Origin: Augochlora pura
Taxonomy: Eukaryota; Arthropoda; Insecta; Hymenoptera; Halictidae
DNA: 64,000 bases
NCBI RefSeq assembly: GCF_028453695.1
Contig: NC_135776.1
Coordinates: forward strand, 8,502,663-8,566,662
Reading direction: 5' to 3'
Below, piece by piece: positions 58,772 to 64,000 of this stretch. Under the pieces are notes generated by a model. It did no database searches, had not been told where the DNA came from, and saw only the letters and a list, made by a program, of their open reading frames with translations. Both the position numbers and the translations under genes were made by a program. The number at the start of each line of letters is the position of its first letter. Position 1 is the first letter of the stretch.

Positions 58772-58972
58772 TAATAGTAATAAAATAATAACAGAATTAG
58801 TTCTATAATAATAATGGAATAATAATAGAATTAGTTCTATAGTAATAATAGAATAATAACAATTCTAGAATAGATACTAGAATAATAACAATAATAGAAT
58901 AATAACAAGTAATAATAAAATAATAATAGAACTAGTTTTATTACAATAATAGAATAATGATAGAACTGACTG
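58772..58972. repeat. AAT-based array with GAATTAGTTCTAT inserts
   Basis: Mostly AATAATAATAG words; the block GAATTAGTTCTAT recurs at about 58794 and 58828, with decayed forms after. Confidence 0.85.
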
Positions 58973-60395
58973 CTAAAATCACATTACTGGACTGTCAACA
59001 CTTCACACAAACTAAAAATGTTCATCGATTACGCAAAACGAAAATTAGATAAAAACGTACTTCCTCTATTGATAACATTAATACGATGTAAATGACATGA
59101 CAGTATTATACAATTCTCCTTCCGGTTTCGCTATTTTACATTTCATTTACGTATTTTTCCTAGGAATACATAAAATCTGCCGACTAATTGTCTAACCGTT
59201 GTCAATTAAATGAAATTGTTGAATGTTGTCGTTCAGGATAAATCGCGAGACGTATTTACTGTTAGAAGAAACTTGTACATCCTGCACAAAAATACAGGTA
59301 ATTGCCAGTTTACCAGCAGTTGTTAGTATCGGGAAAAACCCGCGCGCAGATGTCATCAAACAGCATCGCCCGGAGATATCCTCTCCGCTAATTGCGGGTG
59401 GAAGTACTTAAGACACCAGGTGGACTGGATGCGTAATTCAACAAGAAACTGCATTGTTTTGACAATCTGCGCACGCCATAAATGCATCTAAATCTACAGT
59501 CTGGTAATGAGGTTCCACGCGTAATTTAATGTCTGAGTATATTAGCCGAATGCCTGCAGAATGTTCGCACGAAATTCCAAGTTGATAGAGCAGAGATGTT
59601 TCGTTCGAGGCGACAGTTGTCGCGTTGTGAAAACTAAAACAGGAAATTCTGTGCATGCGACAGAATTTTGTATTAAATGTACGAAAACCGTGGAACAAAG
59701 TTAGGAGAAATTAAAACTGCTGACAGAATCGACTTGTTAATTATTTGTAGAAGATAATTGATTTAGTTGATTTTCTCTTCTCCGATTTTGATGAGATTGA
59801 AATATGTTGCACAGTTTGATATTCTGAATAACTTTTTCTTTTGTAGAAAATATCGCTTCGTTTTAGTTTACGAAATATTTACGAATATTGCAAGTATAGG
59901 TTAGGTCTGGGTTTAGTTTCAGTTTCTACTGGGCTAAGTCTACTGTTTTTCGCAAATATTTCTGAAACAAGAGCAAGATTTTTGACAAAGAAAAATATTG
60001 TTCAAAATGAAAAACTATATATTAATTATTAACTATATTTAATTATAACTGCATATAATATATTAAAATTTAATAAAGATCGGAGAAGTCGCACCTTTTT
60101 CTCGACGTTCATTATAAAGAAAAGCAATTCTCATTTAAAAATTTTCAATAACAAAGGATTACTACGTTAACTTGTAAAAATATATCACTATTTATTTACT
60201 GTAAAGTTTTCACAAAATAAAATCTATTCGTTTCCTATTATTTATTTTATCATACGTGAAATTAAAAAATGACGAAATAATTCATTACTTAAAACTGTCA
60301 GTATTCCAAATGGATCGTTGCTATTTTTATCTCCCAATAAGATTATTGTAATAGTTATTCAAAATGAATTATTTTAAATAGTTGCCTTTATTTAT
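58973..60395. other. Non-coding DNA
   Basis: Moderate-GC patch at 59220-59700 with 62-aa plus and 86-aa minus frames, both unrecognised; the rest AT-rich. Confidence 0.42.
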
Positions 60396-60520
60396 CATTC
60401 CAAATAAAACCTTTTCAAAACAATAAAAATAATAAACATTCCAAATAAAACCTATACAAGATAATAAAAATAATAAATATTCCAAATAAAATCTTTTCAA
60501 AATAATAATAAAAATAATAC
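60396..60520. repeat. 41-bp tandem repeat, three units
   Basis: CCAAATAAAA starts at 60400, 60441 and 60482, each followed by an AATAAAAATAATA block. Confidence 0.9.
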
Positions 60521-61610
60521 AAAAGTATTGTTTTTATGCTTACTTCAAATTTTCTCCAGATCCGTCAAATTGTTATTTCTTATTTTCATTTAAAAATTAC
60601 TTCAAACCCGCCAAATGGTTATTTCCTGCTTTTATTACAAATAACATTTGGACCCGATTCTCGTTGAACAAAGGTTGTGTTACGGAAATCGTACCAATGT
60701 ATTTCTGACTTCTGTCCGCTAATTAGTTTTCATGCTGACTTGAAACGGGAGCGCAGCAGCAATTATTTACTTCCTTGACCGTGGTGGATGAAGCCTTTGT
60801 TTCAGGGTAAAGCGCGGTGAAACTTAATTAGAATCAACGACCAAGGTTTTCCTCGATCGCGACGAGGTTCGACAATGTATCCCATCGGCGGTGACCGATT
60901 CGAAACTACCTAGGTCTTGTGAGTCAGACAGTCTGAATACAGGATTAGAATAGTTCTCGACGTTGCCGTGTTTGGACTGACAATGAACGTGCCATAGACC
61001 AATACATCGACATTTAAGGAAGTATATACTCCGATTGTGGATATTTGAAAATATCGATATTTTTCTTTTTCATTTTCCTGAAGAATAAGTATAGGTTGAA
61101 AAATAAGTTTACAAAAGCTTGTGTTTGGATTCTTAAAATTAACATTATTATTAACTGAGCTGTCAAAAGATAACTTGCAAGATTTTAATATTTTATTATT
61201 CCCTAAGTTCGATCAGACATTTATAATTTATGAAATAGTAGTGTAATTTGAATTTTCTATTTCGTAAACGAGAAACTATATTTTCGGATTTTAATTGAAC
61301 TGTGATTTCTTATATATCTTATTAGTATTACTATTTTGTCGTTAACATATTTATGAAAAGAAATGAAAGTTTAAGTTTATTCTATGTTTACGTTAATTTT
61401 AATCGTGGGATATTAATAACAGAAAACTTGAATCTTATTTTGCTGAAAAAGAAGCAAATGACATTAGTTTACTTCTTTTACTCAAATGATGTATTGTTTT
61501 ATAATTAATAATATGCTTGATAACATATTAAATACATAATAAATACTACATATAATTACACATATATAATTGTATGTTATATTAGTAAGACTATTATTAA
61601 TGTTCGTAAC
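60521..61610. other. Non-coding with a GC-richer patch
   Basis: 60650-60970 is GC-richer and CpG-bearing but has no long frame; possibly conserved regulatory DNA. The remainder is AT-rich. Confidence 0.45.
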
Positions 61611-61633
61611 AATATATATATATATATATATAT
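61611..61633. repeat. Short (AT)n microsatellite
   Basis: About eleven AT units. Confidence 0.9.
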
Positions 61634-63289
61634 GATCATTTCCGTAACAGTTTTTGTAATAATATTCGTGATAATTTTTGTAATAATGTTCATGGTGATC
61701 ATTTCTGTAATTATTCTTTCCCTAATACGTTAAAATCCGATGATTATTTTCCAAAACGTATTCGACTCGAATCGACTCGGCTCTCAGATGGATCAAAAGG
61801 TATGAAACAAAACATCGAGTATCCTAAGTCATTGTCTCGAGTCGTCTCGAGCAACATGATTACCTATCATTAGCCCCGGTGTAGTACTTTGCCAGTACTA
61901 CCGACTGCGAGTCGACATTGCCAAATAAGGCTTCAAGACTCGCATGTGATTGGCAGACGTCGGAAACACTGAAATCTGAGAGACCACGGATGTGTTTAAC
62001 GGAGACAACGTCTTATTGAATGGCCTGCCGAGATTTCAACGACACGCTAACGGAGCCATTTTTCAGCGCGAAAACATGTTTCCTTACATATACCTAACTG
62101 TTTTAGTTTATGTTCCTCGTAGATGCACATCGCCGTTTTAAAGACGCTAGAAAAACCAATATTCCACCAGTACTATCATTTTTATATCAACTATCAATAG
62201 TATAATTATTATAGTTGCTGATATGAATAGTATTAACAGTTTAATAATAGTAGAATTTTAAATTAATTATGTAAATTATTGTTATTTAATTTGAATTTAA
62301 TTTATTATATATCATTCAACTCTGTTTTTATTCTGTTTCCTTGTTTCATTTCATCTATTTCATTTCATTTATTTTACTTTATTTTGTGATATGTGATGTA
62401 AAATTTCATAAACAACATCGTGTAATATATTAGATTTTTTATACGAAAATGTAACATTAGAGATGATTGCTTCAATAAAATTTTGTATTTACATTTCTTC
62501 TCTTTAAAAATATGATAGAGATAATCTGAGATTTGAGGTTATGTAGGCTTATTACGTTTTTCATAAACTTCACAAGAAATTTCGCGATGTAATTTCGCAA
62601 TTGCAATCATTCTTCTGGCAACTTAAGAATTTCCGTTATTTTAATAAATAAATAATCAATTGAATTTATACAGAAATGATTAATATCATTCGATAATAAC
62701 TGTTCACGTAATGTGTTATCTATTTGCTTATTTTACATAAAATATTTGAATAATCTAATAAAAATTATACAAACATTTTATCATCTGTGAGCGTTGTAAA
62801 CAACTGCGATTGGTTTCGCATTTTTAATTTTAATGACGCTGAGATTATGAAAATAGAAAAAGGTCTAAGTAAATACAGTCGATAGAAAGCACCCTTTCTT
62901 AGGGTTCGGTAAAGTTTAGCATTAATACATAAAGATAATAATATATAGTTACTATAACAATATTATAATTATATTAATATACTTATAATTATATTTTAAA
63001 GTATAATATAAGTAGGTCGAGTCATAAATAATGCCACTTTCTTTTATCAGACCTTCATATCGTCTTCTTTATCTACTTATTTTGTTTCTTTATTTTATTT
63101 ACTTTAAATACCTATCTATTTAATAAAAGCAAAAATTCATTCGTCTCGATTACTCAAAATATATAGATACGAATACAATCCACAAAACAAGTATAAGTAT
63201 TTATAACCATACGATTACTAAAATTTAATAAAAGAAGCTAAAAGGAAAATAAAAAGTTAGAAAGAAGGAAGCATCATTCGATATACGTA
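61634..63289. other. Non-coding with a GC-richer patch
   Basis: 61740-62150 is GC-richer, with GACTCGAATCGACTCGG and AGTACTTTGCCAGTACT (a small hairpin), but no open frame. The rest is AT-rich. Confidence 0.45.
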
Positions 63290-63860
63290 CAATAAATGGC
63301 GCAAAGTTGAAAGGATTGCACTCGTATAACGAAATTGCAGCGCAAGAATCTCATTCAAGAATCGTCTTCTTTCAGGCGACTCGGCGACGAGAGAAAAAAA
63401 CTCTCGACAAAGCCATTTCCAAGTGGGATTGCGACTGCTATGAAGCAAGAAGAGGAGCCTCGTGCACCGCCTGAAAACACTTCTCGATTGTTCGACCGAA
63501 GGAGATCAATCCATTTTCCATTATCTTCGTTCTTTTCACCGGAGAACGATCTCCCGTGCAACCGATCAACTACGTGTTGTTTTTCAAACCATTATACCCT
63601 TTATCGCATCCTGATCGTTGTTCCAATACCGGATTTCACGGTGTCCTCTATATACGGACCGAAACGATGCTATTAAGATGTCTCCTATCTTTTAATTTAT
63701 TTATTTATGAAGCTCGCGCCAATTGCCAGGTCGTTAGCGACCACACAGAAAACAAACATAAAAATATTACAACGCGTCACATAAGTTCGATAATATCGAT
63801 TGGCATATACGGTGGCAAAGTTATATGTTATTATATTAATTTGTAACTTTTAAGAAGGTA
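63290..63860. other. GC-richer island, no recognised product
   Basis: Overlapping frames: 113 aa and 96 aa plus, 63 aa and 68 aa minus. No domain recognised; the 96-aa frame drifts into AT-rich sequence. Confidence 0.4.
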
Positions 63861-64000
63861 TGGTGTGAACAATACTTATTTTATATATTAATACGTATTC
63901 GTCCGATAATTGTTTGCACCGCAATTCACAAAATGTCGGCATTTTTTGATACTATCTGTAGAAATAATGTGGTTTATATAAAAACAACGTAATTTATTAA
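63861..64000. other. AT-rich non-coding DNA to window end
   Basis: Nothing recognised. Confidence 0.5.

Noticed and set aside
1..64000. Prokaryotic features (operons, CRISPR, riboswitches, phage)
   Set aside because: Composition, mariner/piggyBac/Helitron ends and lack of long frames show eukaryotic DNA; no direct-repeat/spacer array seen.

Overview
This is eukaryotic chromosomal DNA, very AT-rich (by eye about 70% A+T), with no bacterial-style gene layout. An insect, most probably a hymenopteran (bee, wasp or ant), fits best. The reasons are a mariner inverted repeat of the irritans type, several TTAA-flanked piggyBac-like MITEs, TA-flanked elements starting CAGGGTG, a Helitron 3' end, and GC-richer islands in which CpG is common rather than depleted. 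The order is an inference from composition and element style; no diagnostic gene was found.

Most of the window is intergenic or intronic. Nearly all open reading frames are short and behave like chance frames, mostly in GC-richer islands or simple repeats. Two stretches look protein-derived. One is a minus-strand exon candidate (10408-10731) with a good splice acceptor and regular cysteine spacing. The other is a broken N-terminal piece of a Tc1-like transposase (39463-39770) that needs a frame change and contains stops.

The rest is a dense record of small mobile elements and minisatellites. From left to right there is a (TA)n tract; TTAA-flanked MITEs at 4.2, 9.2, 12.7, 16.5, 16.8, 42.4 and 43.1 kb; a patch with six ambiguous bases and a 111-bp tandem duplication near 5 kb; a 24-bp perfect hairpin at 5.9 kb; a mariner end at 17.0 kb; ATTCAAACTT-type arrays at 18 and 21.5 kb; a 118-bp tandem repeat at 26.2 kb; a 44-bp minisatellite at 29 kb; a 21-bp array at 33 kb; a 373-bp foldback MITE at 35.4 kb; a 182-bp duplication at 36 kb; a 311-bp Helitron at 36.8 kb followed by a 41-bp array; an AT-rich foldback at 40.7 kb; a possible 742-bp element splitting a GC-richer island at 46.2 kb; further arrays at 48.8, 52.1, 53.3, 58.8 and 60.4 kb; and two complete TA-flanked MITEs side by side at 58.0-58.6 kb.

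GC-richer islands without a recognisable product lie near 1.5, 8.6, 17.3, 31.7, 37.6, 42.1, 46-47.3, 52.7, 55.5, 57.5, 60.8, 61.9 and 63.5 kb. They are candidates for conserved regulatory DNA or unrecognised exons. I did not find a novel multi-gene system, and I saw no rRNA, tRNA or CRISPR array.
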